A stretch of DNA of 64,000 bases from Plectrocnemia conspersa (Eukaryota; Arthropoda; Insecta; Trichoptera; Polycentropodidae). The position numbers and the translations under genes were made by a program. The stretch is from assembly GCA_009617715.1 (NCBI GenBank), contig VTFK01000552.1, forward strand, positions 1-64,000, given 5' to 3'. The notes beneath the pieces were generated by a model. It had not been told where the DNA came from, did not search any database, and was given only the letters and a program-made list of their open reading frames with translations. This document shows, one piece after another, positions 1-11,180 of this stretch (within the stretch, counting starts at the first letter, position 1; each line of letters opens with the position of its first letter).

Positions 1-2161
1 AATATAAGATTAAACATACTACCGCCATAATTTTGTATCTAAAATGATTTGTTCATAAAATTCTTTCCATTAATAATTGTTTCCGAAACATTGGTTTCAA
101 TTAGCGTTTCCGAAGTATCAATATCCGGAGAAGTAAGAAACGATATTTTAGGAAAATAGGAAAAATGTTTATATTATGTATGTTTATATAAAGCATGTTT
201 AATTAGTGTAACGATTTTCACTTTGCTGATGTGTTATATTATATTAGCATAAAAAAAAATATATATACGATAAAAAAATATAAAATATTTTATTAGTAAT
301 ATAAAAGTTACCAATTAATAGCTAGGAAATATTTTGAATGAATTTGTCCTTTAAAATTAGATTATAACTCTTGATTTAGAGATGACACTCCTTAAAATTG
401 AATTACGTCAAAAATGTATAGGGACTGGTATGCATCACATAAACGAGTTAGATATTGAACAATAATTTCGCCATTTTTTTATATGTAAAAAAACTCAATT
501 TATACATAGTTTAGCTGTATTACTTTATTCGGTAAGGTTACAAAATACTCGAATTACTTTTTAATTACATTTATAATTGTAGATTATAATATTGATCCAA
601 TAAAAATATAGTAACAATGGCTCTATAAACTTTCTAATATAGTTAAATATTTTAGCATTTAAAAAAACAGGAATAAATATATCTATGAATATACAGATAC
701 GTATAAAAAAGTCATATGTTTCTACCATATGTATGTCCGCAATTAATTAGTGAACCAATTATCTTATTTTTAGGAGAAATTCCCCAATGTTTTGTTTATT
801 TATGCGAAATAGTCGATAGCTTTATCACTATATGTTTATGTAATGTTTAGTATTTTATTATACATTAAATTTGAGTCACTGCTAGGTTTTCTTAAAAATA
901 TCTAATTGAAGTGCCCAAATGTTAATCCTACTCAAAAATGGTGACTAACGCACTATTTACGGTAGTTAATCATTAAAAAATGGCTGTTGAATATCTTGAC
1001 TCAGCCCGGGAAATACCGGTCAAGAAGTTCGCACGGCCGAATTGGCAAGGGGGCCAGTAGCAGCAGATCTTGCACAAAAGCCATATTATTCATTAATTCG
1101 CTTTCGAAATTTGTTAATTCTGTTACGAAAACCGAGGGTTTGAGACGCCCTAGTGAAACTCTCGAGATGCAGACGGGAGAAGAGAAGGAGCAACCTCTCG
1201 AGGATTAACTCTGCCGAAACACGAAACTCCCGATGGATGGTAAGAGTACCTATACCTTCGATGCATATTTGCATAAATTCTTTTAAAGGAGCTGGATAGA
1301 TTCAATATTATGTTTTTTGCTTTGATCTGAGAGTAGAAGACCTTGAGGTTGAGCGGCGGTGTTATTTTTTTAGTTTCAGCAGATTCAAGTACTACGTATA
1401 CGGTCATGGAATCCGATCACCAGGACCAGTTTACGCTTCCAATATGTATTTGTGTTTGTGTATATATAGAAACACTGTAGTCTCGAGGAACGCTTTCAAT
1501 TTCAGCGAGCGATTTCATAATTTCATATTAAATTTCGAGCGCATTTAGCTTAGTTTCGGTCCGATATCGTATGTCTGAAACAGCAGAGGCTAGGAGAGGA
1601 AATTTGATCAACTGGCACGAGTGTTGAAGATTAAGAAGTTGCCGAAGTCGCTCGGGACCAGACTGGAAACTTTTCCTCGGAACGAGTGTATCGTATTTCA
1701 TGCGCAAAGTTAATTTTTAAATTCGACAATGCGCTTCGCGTGCAGGAAACGGAGAGCAGAGTTCAAGTTGTCACATGAGATGTCATCAACTAACTTTAAC
1801 TCTTAGATATGTTCACAATTTATAATTAAGTTATATTTAGAGTCAATAATTCTACAGCAGAATTGAGGTCCTTTAAAATAATAATAAATTTAATACTAGA
1901 GTCTAGTATTAAAACACACTTTTCAAAAATAAAAATATTTTTATCAGGACTAAAAATATGTTTATGACACTATAATTTTTTTTCTTTCTCTGACAATAAA
2001 AATAAAATCTGTTTCTTTAAAAATATGAATAACCTTTTATATTTTACAAATATCACTACAAACTCAATTGTTGTCCCACTTAAAAAAGGACCAAAACAAT
2101 AACAGAAACGACGACAGAAAATATTGATATGATAAGAAGTTAGAAGTAAGAATGAAATGAA
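1..2161. other. Unassigned AT-rich DNA with a GC-richer island
   Basis: I see no gene or recognisable transposon here. Roughly 985-1780 is richer in G+C and contains overlapping short open frames on both strands (for example 987-1208 plus and 1150-1407 minus). None resembles a known family, and the frames overlap antisense, so I treat them as chance. The island could be regulatory or a decayed repeat. Confidence 0.5.
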
Positions 2162-2240
2162 GAACATTCAAACCGAATTTTGATCAATAGGAGGGCACAA
2201 AAAACAATTATCCCTTCTCAGAAGTAAAAAATTTACGTCG
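2162..2240 (+). repeat. Dispersed repeat family 1, copy A (partial)
   Basis: This stretch matches three other places in the window (4921-5068, 38802-39030, 43075-43248). The shared core reads as aaccgaattttgatcaatag, then a gcacaaaaaacaattatc block, then cttctcagaag and an acgtc-containing end. It is the shortest copy and the least similar at its right end. The family is non-coding; the class (MITE or SINE fragment) is unknown. Confidence 0.7.
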
Positions 2241-2484
2241 CAGTGGAAACGCTCGTTGCCGAGTTTATAAAATATAGAGGTTAAAGTCACGTCGTGAGTC
2301 TTTCTTTAATATGTATATTTCCTAAGAAATCTATATTAAACGAAGCTCATATTAATTAACATACACAACTCAAAAAGGAAAACAATTAGTTCGTCTATAT
2401 TGGGTCAACGCCATTTCATAAAAGTAGTTGAGAGCTTGAAATAAAAAATAGAATCAATAGTGTAAAGCTAATTCATAAAATTAG

Positions 2485-2667
2485 ATCAATAGAATTGAGG
2501 CATGGACTGAGGTAAAAAAGGACAGACAAAGAATTGGTGCTTTCAAGCTGTGGATGTTGGAAAAAATTGTTCGAATACCTCCGACAGCAAAGAATTGTGA
2601 TCTATCAATCAATGATGTGTCCCAAGTTAAGGACACTGTCGAACATATGTCTAAAGCGATCTTTTAA
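2485..2667 (+). pseudogene. RTE-clade LINE fragment, C-terminal part of the ORF2 protein
   Basis: One open frame of about 60 codons runs from just after a stop at 2482 to a TAA at 2665. It carries EAWTEVKKDRQ, then AFKLWMLEKIVRIP and PTAKN. This closely follows the block downstream of the reverse transcriptase in RTE/BovB-type elements, where a W-T-L-K-K stretch is followed by AFELWCWRRLLRIPWTAKR. After the stop, HIIRN-like residues suggest the next block (GHIMR) in decayed form to about 2720. No RT or endonuclease is attached, so this is a small internal scrap. Upstream (2241-2484) nothing is recognisable. A second RTE-type scrap lies at 26821-26985 on the other strand, but the two cover different parts of the protein. 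Recognition is by motif memory. Confidence 0.65.
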
Positions 2668-3768
2668 CATATTATCAGAAATTGTAATAAAATTTTCGAG
2701 GAATCTAGAGTAAGATTTGATCAAAAATGACGACATCTATAATTAAGTATGATTTAAAAAAAATTATAAATTATTTAATTTAGCGAAAATTATTTAAAAT
2801 AACGCTAATGGTTCCTCAAGCAGCATTCGAGTTTTGCTTGTGAATATATTAACTGCGACCTAAAAAAAACAAGGACATTATCACACCGTAATGAATGAAT
2901 GGACGTCCGTTTCTTATTGAATGTTTTTATAGATTCGATTGTAAGCCGCAAAGGAAGTAATCGGTATTAAGGAAGTGCTTCTAAATATAGCAATAAAAAA
3001 ACAACGCCACTTTGTTGTATAGTTCGCGTTACAATCAGTAACTTGTTCGATAAAATATCATGGGTATGATTTCAAGGAGAGGATAATCCAGCGCTAGATT
3101 TATATAAAATATGCTAAAATGACTCATGGAGTATTCTTTCAATAAACAAACATAATACCTGTTTAGCAAGTCGATAGCATAGCTGATTCAAAATCTCCAT
3201 ATAAAATACGCATCACGTGTTTTACTCCATCCGTTTACTAGGCATTTACAATCAATTTCTGAGACAGACAAATACACGAATCCAAGGCTTCAATTTTAAT
3301 TCAGAGCCTTCTCGTTAAGAACCATTCGCTTCAAACGCGTATCGTTTTCTTGTAACTTTGTATGTATTTATTCGCGTAAGAGCACAAAGCCAAGGGAAGT
3401 GGAGACTCAAAAGGAACTCCGGTAAGAACTGAACCGCTATGAGAAAAGACAATATTTGAGTGAGACACGAGTGTTTGCATTGTTAGGGAAAATGCTTTCC
3501 CGGCATCGGGACAGGGTAATACGAAACACTTTGGGAAATCTACGGCGACGAAGAGAAAGAGAAAAAACAACGACTTTTCAATTCTCAAAGGACTTTTAGA
3601 CCCAATTATCGGGGAAATGATATTTGCTCGGATTGTCTGTGTTGAGAGTTGAATCGGAACATATTTAAAAAAAAAATATGATATTGTATTGACATCAAAT
3701 GAGGCGATAAAAAGATCGTTGGTTCAAATTCCGGCATTTTTCACATTGTTGATATTCTTTAACCGGCA
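2668..3768. other. Unassigned spacer
   Basis: Beyond possible decayed RTE sequence to about 2720 I see nothing assignable. At 3722-3734 there is ggttcaaattcc, which fits a pol III B box, but there is no matching A box 30-60 bases upstream. The minus-strand open frame at 3331-3588 resembles nothing known. Confidence 0.5.
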
Positions 3769-4640
3769 TTTAGTAAAATATTTGAAAAAATAACATTAAT
3801 ACGTTTTAAATCTTTGTGGAATAAAATTATTAACGAACAGTACGGCTTCAGCAAAAATCACTAGACATGATTTGTCGGGGCACATATATGCGCTAATTTT
3901 TATATCCAAAATTTATATATAGACAAAGCTTTCGACACGGTATGACATGTCGGTTTAATTCACAAACTATTCAAATACAAAACCCCCGACTATACGTGAG
4001 AAGTAGAAGCTATGCTATTTCACCAAATAATTTATATTCGATACAGCCTAAATTACAGTTGGGAGTGCTTCATGGAAGTTTACTCGGACCGTTTCGTTTT
4101 ATATTGTATACACGTTTATCTATGTACGCTGACAATCGTGAACACATTAAAAAAACTTTTTAAATCTTAAAAAAATATTTCAGAAGGTAGAAAATTAAAA
4201 TCAATCAAAATAAATCAGAATTAATTACATTTTCGAAACGTGGATAAACTTTGTCACCGCCACTCCAAAAATAGCGGGACTGTAATTTAGAATGGAAATC
4301 TAGCGTTCAATACATAAGCTTACACCTGAACTCCTAGCCCAAATTTAATAATCACATTTAGGTACTTGGCTTTAAATGGCTTGCCGCTATTATGACCCTT
4401 AGAGCAATATTTAATTGAAAGAGCGCGCTTACCACAAAAAATATTTATATACAAACAAATAATTAGACCTGTTTTGGCATATGCTTACTCTGTGTGGAGT
4501 AACATTAGTAATTATTTTTTTAAATTGCAAGTCAAACAAAATGTAGCTATGCTAATAATGTATATTACATCTTTTTACATAAAGCTTAACTTCATAAAAG
4601 CCTGCAAATACAGTCAAAAGACATTGTCATTTTCATAGCA
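3769..4640 (+). pseudogene. Jockey-like LINE remnant (family X, copy 1): RT to C-terminus
   Basis: Broken pieces of a non-LTR reverse transcriptase follow each other in the right order. There is a YGFSKN block near 3840 (fingers). A IDKAFDTV motif sits at 3922-3945 (catalytic block A, first Asp). A LGVLHGSLLGPF block (block B, normally GVPQGSxLGPxLF) lies near 4057-4092, and LSMYADN (block C; the second Asp of the usual YADD is replaced by Asn) near 4117. A long open stretch from about 4448 to 4590 reads RPVLAYAYSVWSN, the post-RT motif typical of jockey-clade elements. Stops and frameshifts occur throughout. The same family recurs at 24935-26065 (plus), 34205-35060 (minus) and 30350-30640 (plus, very decayed). 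No endonuclease is seen here, which fits 5' truncation. Confidence 0.8.
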
Positions 4641-4920
4641 AAGAATATTATAAAAATATTTTCCGTAACTACACTAACCCACTAATCTAAGCACACACAT
4701 ATACAAACACACACTGCTTTAGCATATGGTTAAATGGTTAAATATAAATACTTAAATTAGTTCTTACTTGTTTTTCTTTCACTAAAATTTGTAAAAGGTT
4801 TTTAGTTTTATTGTCCTTAAATTTAAATATAAGAACATATTGCTTCAAGACCAGATATCAATGGTTTTAAATTTTTTTTGTTTTTTCTTATCTCTCTATT
4901 TTTTTGTATTAGGCGTTTAT

Positions 4921-5068
4921 ATTAAAACTTTTTGTAACAATACTATGACTTACAATAAGTGAGAATCGAATGAAGCATATCTAAACTGAATTTTGACCAA
5001 TAGGAGAGCACAAAAAACAACTATCCCTTCTCAGAAGTCAAAAATCCACGTCAAAAGCAATAAAATCG
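4921..5068 (+). repeat. Dispersed repeat family 1, copy B
   Basis: This is the longest straight copy of family 1. It begins with a tract around gagaatcgaatgaagc, continues through aactgaattttgaccaatag, gagcacaaaaaacaac and cttctcagaag, and ends near cgtcaaaagcaataa. Its whole length is matched in reverse orientation by 38922-39030, and its right half by 43159-43240. It is non-coding and has no obvious terminal inverted repeat. Confidence 0.8.
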
Positions 5069-5665
5069 TGCCATATATGTACTGCCTTTGGACTTCTAAA
5101 GGTTAATACCGTCGATAAATTTAATTGCATCATAGGGAATTCAAACGTTTCTTTTAGGGCTACTTTTAAATTCACCGCTCACATAAATTGAAATAAAAGA
5201 AAACTTTTATGAAAGAGCGAGTTGTGAGCGAAAGTACTTTTAATGTGAGTATTGATCTTTTAACCGCAGTTTGAAACTTTCTAACATTTTGATGGTATTT
5301 CTTGCTCGCGTTATCGTTTAGTATTGCGGGAACGTTGTCTTAATTCCTTAGCACGTTAAGAGTTAAAACTCAACAAACTGTAATATAAAGCCTCGGTCAC
5401 GGCCCCCAAGTGTTAATTGCCAACAACCGACAAACACGTGGGTGGTTTGGCTCGCTTTGGTATAACCACTCGAATTCCTTTGATTGCCGCCGAATTTCAA
5501 AATTGCAAAAGTTGGTAGGCACATCTTACCATTGGCAAAAGTTGCACGTTGTCGCAATATGGCAAGGTGTCGTTTCGCACATACATCAATCTAGCAACCT
5601 TGCTATCTATCGCACAAACATCCCACTCTCATTGAAAACACTTTGGAATCGGCAGAAATGCATAA

Positions 5666-5721
5666 GAGTGGGCTCGCTGGCAGCTGTGCGAATCTGTATG
5701 ACAAAACATGTCAATCATGAC
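5666..5721 (+). repeat. Direct repeat, copy 1 (partner at 6436-6491)
   Basis: The 56 bases align without gaps to 6436-6491, about 70% identical by eye. Most differences are transitions, as expected for old true duplicates. Shared words include caaaacatg and aatcatgac at the right end. No similarity continues on either side. The function is unknown; it may be a piece of a decayed transposon present twice. Confidence 0.55.
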
Positions 5722-6435
5722 TTCAAATGTACTCAACCATCCTAGATTGCTTAGGAATTACACTAATATATGGTTAAGCACATTTTTTAATTCATGTTTG
5801 GTTTTATAGTTAATTCTAGGAGACTGCGAGTTACCTCCTAACTGTAAATTGGTAAATCCGTGTTCATATAAGACAATTACATGTCAAAGAAAATTACTGC
5901 AGTGAGTGTTACTTAAAGTAACGGTGACATGCGGTCTACTAAACTTTAAGAACATTTATAAAAAAACATATACAGCGAATACCGAAACACTGGATAAAGG
6001 AAAGCTCGATTCTATTCATTACCTACGCTTACTAGTTGGGTTTTGCAACTACAAGAAACACTCTTTTATATTATAAAGTGTCGTGTATAATCAATCGCAA
6101 AATAAACACGTGAACAGGCTCACACAATAGGCGAAGCATTCTTCAAGCCTTTGGCTCTCGAAACAGTCGAAGTTGTTCTCATGTACCAACAGATAAACTG
6201 ATATACTATATAGAATAAAACATATGATCAAGCACAGAGATAGAACCTCTGGATTGAGTTAGCATTTAGTGGACAGGAACGTTTATCCATTTGTATTGTA
6301 TTGTTGATACATATTTCACATATGTTTCTATTATCATCTTATTAGCATTTTTTCAAATTTAGGAACAACCAAAGCAAAATAGACGTTCTTTAGTGTAATT
6401 TGAAGGCTTTAAAAAATATTTATTACGCAAAAATT

Positions 6436-6491
6436 GAGTGATTTCGTAGATAGTTGCGCAAATCTATACAGCAAAACATGGTAATCATGAC
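6436..6491 (+). repeat. Direct repeat, copy 2 (partner at 5666-5721)
   Basis: This is the second member of the gapless 56-base pair described at 5666-5721, lying 770 bases downstream in the same orientation. Confidence 0.55.
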
Positions 6492-7499
6492 CGTTTAGGT
6501 TCACACGCGCGAATTTGGCCAGCAGATGTGCGCTGATTAATGATGACATAACGTAATTCTTAATTGCCTGGCCCGGCTAATGGTGTACTCAGATCCATGT
6601 ATGTGTGTATGCATAGCTCCAAAATTTGTCTGACCGTTAGGGAATTGCTGAAAATAAGCGGTTGAAGCGCTTCTATCGGTCTACCGTGCAAAATTCAAAA
6701 TCAATACATGCTGCATCGGAATTTTTGGTGAACGATCCATTATGGGGGGAAAAAACTTTATGATGGTGAATCTGGATCCGCGTCGAATCGATCAAATTTT
6801 GGGTACTTGAGTTCCGTTCGATCGTTTCCGAAAACGATCATCTCGGAGATCGTGAAGAATCGGAGAGATAATCGGAACGAGTGACCGCCGTTGAATCGAT
6901 TTCTGAGACTCGAGATAAATGGTGTAGAGCTATGCCTTGAAATTCAAACGACAGTTAAAACAACATAAAAGCACGACTGGATATAGTTTACAACTTTCTG
7001 TGAAGTTTATTTACATTTTATTGAAGCTATAATACTAGCAACTGTTAAACCTCGAAAGATTCATTTATTGATGACAATTTTAAACACAAGACTTTTTTGA
7101 TAGAAATTAGAATTTACAAATTTTCCACTATAAATATGAACGAATAGTTAATAAGTGGGGGAATATTTTTATATTGTAGTCTATTGCTGGCATATAGTTT
7201 AACTTTTCCAAGAAACGACTGTGATTTTCTTTGAATATTTTTTCATCAGATATTTGTTGGCTTATGTATACAATTCCTAAATAATATTTGTACAAATTTT
7301 CTTATTAAAAAATTGAGCGATACGTCATGGGAGCTAAAATAAAACAGGTCATACAAAAAAGCTTAGCCTGTCTGACTTAATGGTTAAGAAAAGGTCATCC
7401 GAATCAAAGTTTACGAAGTTACGATTGATTTGTTTAGCAATTAAAATTCATACAAATTGCCAATCAGGCAATCGTATCTGAACGTTTAGAAGCTCTATT

Positions 7500-7585
7500 C
7501 ACCTAAGATTTGAGCACCTGACATTTAAAGCGATAAGCAATGACCTATACCACTGATACAACATGTCGGTCTACGATTATATACA
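7500..7585 (-). repeat. Possible decayed tRNA-derived SINE head
   Basis: On the minus strand a TATCAGTGGTATAGG stretch resembles a pol III A box. About 40 bases later AGGTGCTCAAATC resembles a B box with a small insertion. Spacing is acceptable, but neither box is perfect and no stem set can be drawn with confidence. No second copy of this head was found in the window. Confidence 0.25.
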
Positions 7586-7959
7586 CACATAATCTATACT
7601 AAAGCTACCCAACCAAACGATCTAAAACACAATCAATGTATATTAAGTATAATTTAAGATATTTTGAATACCGCCATTCCCCTGGTCACATAATCATCCA
7701 CTGTGTGTCGTGGTCATTGGGCAGTCGTTAACTGATTTCATACTTGTTTGCTGATCGCTTATAGAGCAGACGCGACGTTCTGTATTCGAAGCTTTTTATA
7801 ACCTTCATACATTGTTTTAGCGTGCGTAAAAATGCAATACTCAAGTTGGTGCGTATACATACATTGATTGTACGTACATTAGATAACTTTATTTTAGTTG
7901 TACTCAAATGTAAGACATTTGAATATTCATGATAGTTAGCAACAATTAACAAATAAAGA

Positions 7960-8373
7960 GTAGTTATTGAATTTATCATTTTTAGCAGACGTTAGCTCAA
8001 AACTCAGTGATTTGAATCTTGAATTACAAGTCAAAGATAAAAAAATATTAGATATGATAAGCGCAACACAAACTTATACAATATTTGAAGCAAACCAGAA
8101 TGAACTAAAATGGAAATAGTCAAAATTCAATATGATTTATATATAAAGTCCAAAAATTGTATTTGTAACTACACTAAAGATGAAAAACAGTCTTATTTTG
8201 GCTCTACGTATTTGGCTGAATTCACATTTCCTAATATAAACATTATAAAATCGGATATTCGACATTTTTTGAGTGATGAATATCTTGATAAATGTGTAAG
8301 ATTGTCTTTTTCATCGTATAATACCGTCTTTAAAAATATTGCTAAATCTTTGCAGTGTCAACAATCTCATTAA
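7960..8373 (+). pseudogene. hAT transposase C-terminal fragment (ZBED/SCAND3-like group)
   Basis: Two blocks of a hAT transposase survive in order. The first, about 7960-8060, reads LADVSSKLSDLNLELQ, matching the LADIFxxLNxLNxxLQG block before the dimerisation region. The second, an open frame from 8110 to a stop at 8371-8373, reads FGSTYLAEFTFPNINIIKS, then LSDEYLDKCVRLSFSSY and ends CQQSH. In this group the C-terminus normally has FGSTYxCExxFSxMNxIKS, then TDEHLxxxLRLAxSSY, and ends near CQxSH. The piece between the blocks (the FTNPF and acidic ELELIEL stretch) is missing, so the copy is internally deleted. That missing part is what survives in the minus-strand remnant at 48245-48801. No DDE catalytic residues remain except possibly the last region. 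The terminal repeats were not identified. Confidence 0.8.
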
Positions 8374-8542
8374 TAATATTTAAACTAATGTGTATATATA
8401 CTATTTTTTGTTCTCTAAATTGTATTTTTTCTACTGAAATGTTTAATAAGCATTCTATATTTGTAACCGTTATATAAATGTATTTCCCCTACTTTTTATA
8501 AAAAGAAGTAGATCGCAACTAAAAAGGATGGACTGTAATCTA

Positions 8543-8890
8543 TACTATAAACATAAAATACACGTGTCTGTATTTCTGTCACAAGAATTCCTCCCAAACG
8601 GTGAACAGTAGCGACGTGACATTTGCACGTGTCAATTTTAAGGCAACGGTGCTATTTTCAACTCTTAAATTGAAAGTTGAGCTGAATAGCGACGTGCAAT
8701 ACGTGCCAATGAAACCATTGAAGAAATTGAACAGCGACGTGCTGACAACCGATTACGTGCTACTGAAATATGTGGAAAATAAGAGACTAAAAATATTGTA
8801 TATAGCTAAGTATTGAAATTATTTTATAATAACCGGATGAAGCAAATTAATCGTAATAAATAAAAAAATGAGTTTGAATCAATAAAGCAA
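8543..8890 (+). repeat. Interspersed repeat family 2, copy 1 (uninterrupted)
   Basis: This copy matches 56985-57195 and 57516-57606, where a SINE splits the second copy. Shared words are acgtg near the start, gacatttgcacgtgtca in the middle, agagactaaaaatattg and tatatagctaagtattga near the end. Within this copy the nonamer agcgacgtg occurs three times (about 8609, 8687 and 8731). A chance open frame (8601-8816) runs through it. The class is unknown; the sequence resembles non-autonomous repeats seen in insect genomes, perhaps Helitron-like, but I cannot show ends. The copy serves as the empty site for the 57-kb SINE. Confidence 0.75.
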
Positions 8891-11118
8891 GTATATATTA
8901 CAAGCAAAACGTTACTTTCGAAAATGCACATATTAACTAGTCAATGTATGCACTGGCAAATCACTTTACATTACACGTTAAAGTACACATAAACTAATTT
9001 ATGAACAATGTAACTAGTTATTGTATGCTCTTACTGTTTGGTGTTTGTCAAAGTATTCAAAATTAAATAAATTTTATATCTAATATGTATATTAAACCAT
9101 TTATTTAAGGTAAACATTGATGTCAAATTATATAATTCTCCTTTTTAGTAGATTCGTTGCAGAGAGTTATTCATGGGGTATTCACTATTCTGACCTACGC
9201 TCGCTCGCACCTAACCTGTCCAACGCTAATTTTTTTATTGCCTCTACGATTAATCGCTCGCGATTAGGTTGCTTGTTAAACATGCTCGTCTGTCAAATAT
9301 TGTTCGTTAACGACGTAACTTGCTCACGTCGGAGAGTTAAAGCATACATTATCTAGGGAAAGTAGCATTGTAAGCTTTAACTAAAACTCATAGTTTGTGC
9401 ATACTTTGTCTAGGCATTGTATACATTATCAAAATATGGTTTCTATATCTACGTATATGTAGAAATGCGGGGCAATTAAGCATACATTTTTTTCATTTTA
9501 TTTTGAATATCATAATTAGTATCATTGATTGTTATCTTGATTTTTCTATTCGAATTTTATCAAAATAAGTACATAATATTACAACAAGATAAATAAAAAT
9601 CATTTTATAACTCTATATCACATTTTTTATCAATTTAAAACATATGACTTAATATCTATTAAAAAATAATGAAAAAAAAGGTTTAATAATCATAATGTAT
9701 GTATGTTTTTTTGCACAACACTCACAATGCTTTGTGTAAATAAGGAAAGTCTTACTTTATGTATACCATATCATATATCACTATATCAGACGAGATAGAA
9801 TAAAAATTACAAATATACCCAAAAAAATTTAAAAGTGCTGTCTCTAAATATTGTAAATAAAGGATTTGTAACAAATCACCTAGGAGTAACACTTGAAACC
9901 TTTCTTGTCTTTTCTCTTTCTCTTCTCCAGTGATAAGACTTTTGCTTTCTAGAATAATCTCGATATCGATGTCAAACGGCAATTATTTAGAAAAGCTCGC
10001 TCCGATTTGTATCTTGGATATCTGAGAGTACCCAAGGGAGGGCCTCAAATCTAGAGCCGGAGGGAGCGGCTCACGGTATCTATTCTCCTCGTTAGCATAA
10101 GCAAATTGAACAGAAAAAACTCATTCAGGAAACTGGTCCATTAATTCCACAAGAGCCACGAGACCGTGAAGCCAAAAAACGTGACCGTTTTTTGGCGGAA
10201 ATTGTTTTTTGACCTCGAAGGGCCAACAGGTTGCAGAAACGGCTCAATCGCGTCCGATCTTTATCCGATATCGGACATTTCGAAAACTCGCTCGGAGTAG
10301 AAAGTGGATGGACACAAAAAAAAGTAATCGTTGCCATGTTCGGAATCGGACATTGCGTGTCGCAACGTGGGGGACTAAAACCGGATAATGGACTCGAGTA
10401 CTAATGCATGTAGGCACTTTTATTGACAGTATCGTCTTTGGGGCATCCGAGAGATGAGAAAGCTATGGCGTCCGTCACACGTCGATTTCGTTGTTTATTG
10501 TATCTGTTTTTTACACAATAGCTGTAATAATGCGTTGCAGCGGTGATATCACGGATATTACATGCTTGTATTGAACAGTGAAAGTTTTTTACATCCGTCA
10601 ACAATTATTCATCGGTAGACGTAGGAAATGCAGTTACAAAATGTTATTTTAATCATGAAATTAACTGCATATAAAATTTATCTTTGGATTATGTACGGAA
10701 ATTCTTTATATTGGTAGTTTAATTTATTATATTAAATATGAATTTAATTTGAATCACTAGGCCACTCTTCACTTTACCTACCATTGAAAAATGTGTATAA
10801 TTATACAAAACGATTTAGCTCGAATTTTAGAACGTAGTAAAATTTTTACGTCAACAATTTGAAAAAATAATATTAACCTTTTGATCATCTGAATAAATTA
10901 GAAATTTTTCTTAAATGATAACGTCGAATCAGAATTTTTGCCAAAGTAGCAAAAGCCAATATATCTTATTTCGGCAATTAGGCAAAGGTTAAATTATATA
11001 ATACAACAAATAACATTTCCATATATTTATTTACCACTTGAATCATCATTCCCACTATAAAATATGTTTATCAATTGAAATGTATTTTATAAATCGATTA
11101 ATTTGCAAATTTTATTTA
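8891..11118. other. Unassigned spacer
   Basis: This is AT-rich DNA with a GC-richer patch at about 9990-10400 and a shorter one at 9180-9330. Short open frames (9117-9356 plus, 9752-9982 minus, 10125-10337 minus) show no recognisable motifs. I see no RNA gene. Confidence 0.5.
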
Positions 11119-11180
11119 TCTTCCGTTGCTCAGTGTGTTACAGTGGGGTAAACACAATCAACAACTACTAAGTAAGTAAA
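11119..11180 (-). repeat. Probable SINE tail fragment
   Basis: The words atcttccgttg and taaacacaatcaac flank a diverged middle here. The same two words flank the 3' motif of the SINE at 15087-15378 (about 15098-15160). This suggests a solitary, rearranged piece of the same SINE family. There is no tRNA-like head nearby. Confidence 0.4.

Larger units (their letters stand above)
5069..7499. other. Unassigned spacer containing a diverged direct repeat
   Basis: There is no recognisable gene. An open frame of 111 codons at 5410-5745 (plus) overlaps a 64-codon antisense frame and has no familiar motif, so I do not call it coding. The direct repeat pair at 5666-5721 and 6436-6491 is listed separately. 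A GC-richer patch at about 6500-6920 is unexplained. Confidence 0.5.

Noticed and set aside
3722..3734. Perfect B-box-like ggttcaaattcc
   Set aside because: No A box upstream and no tRNA-like stems, so probably chance.
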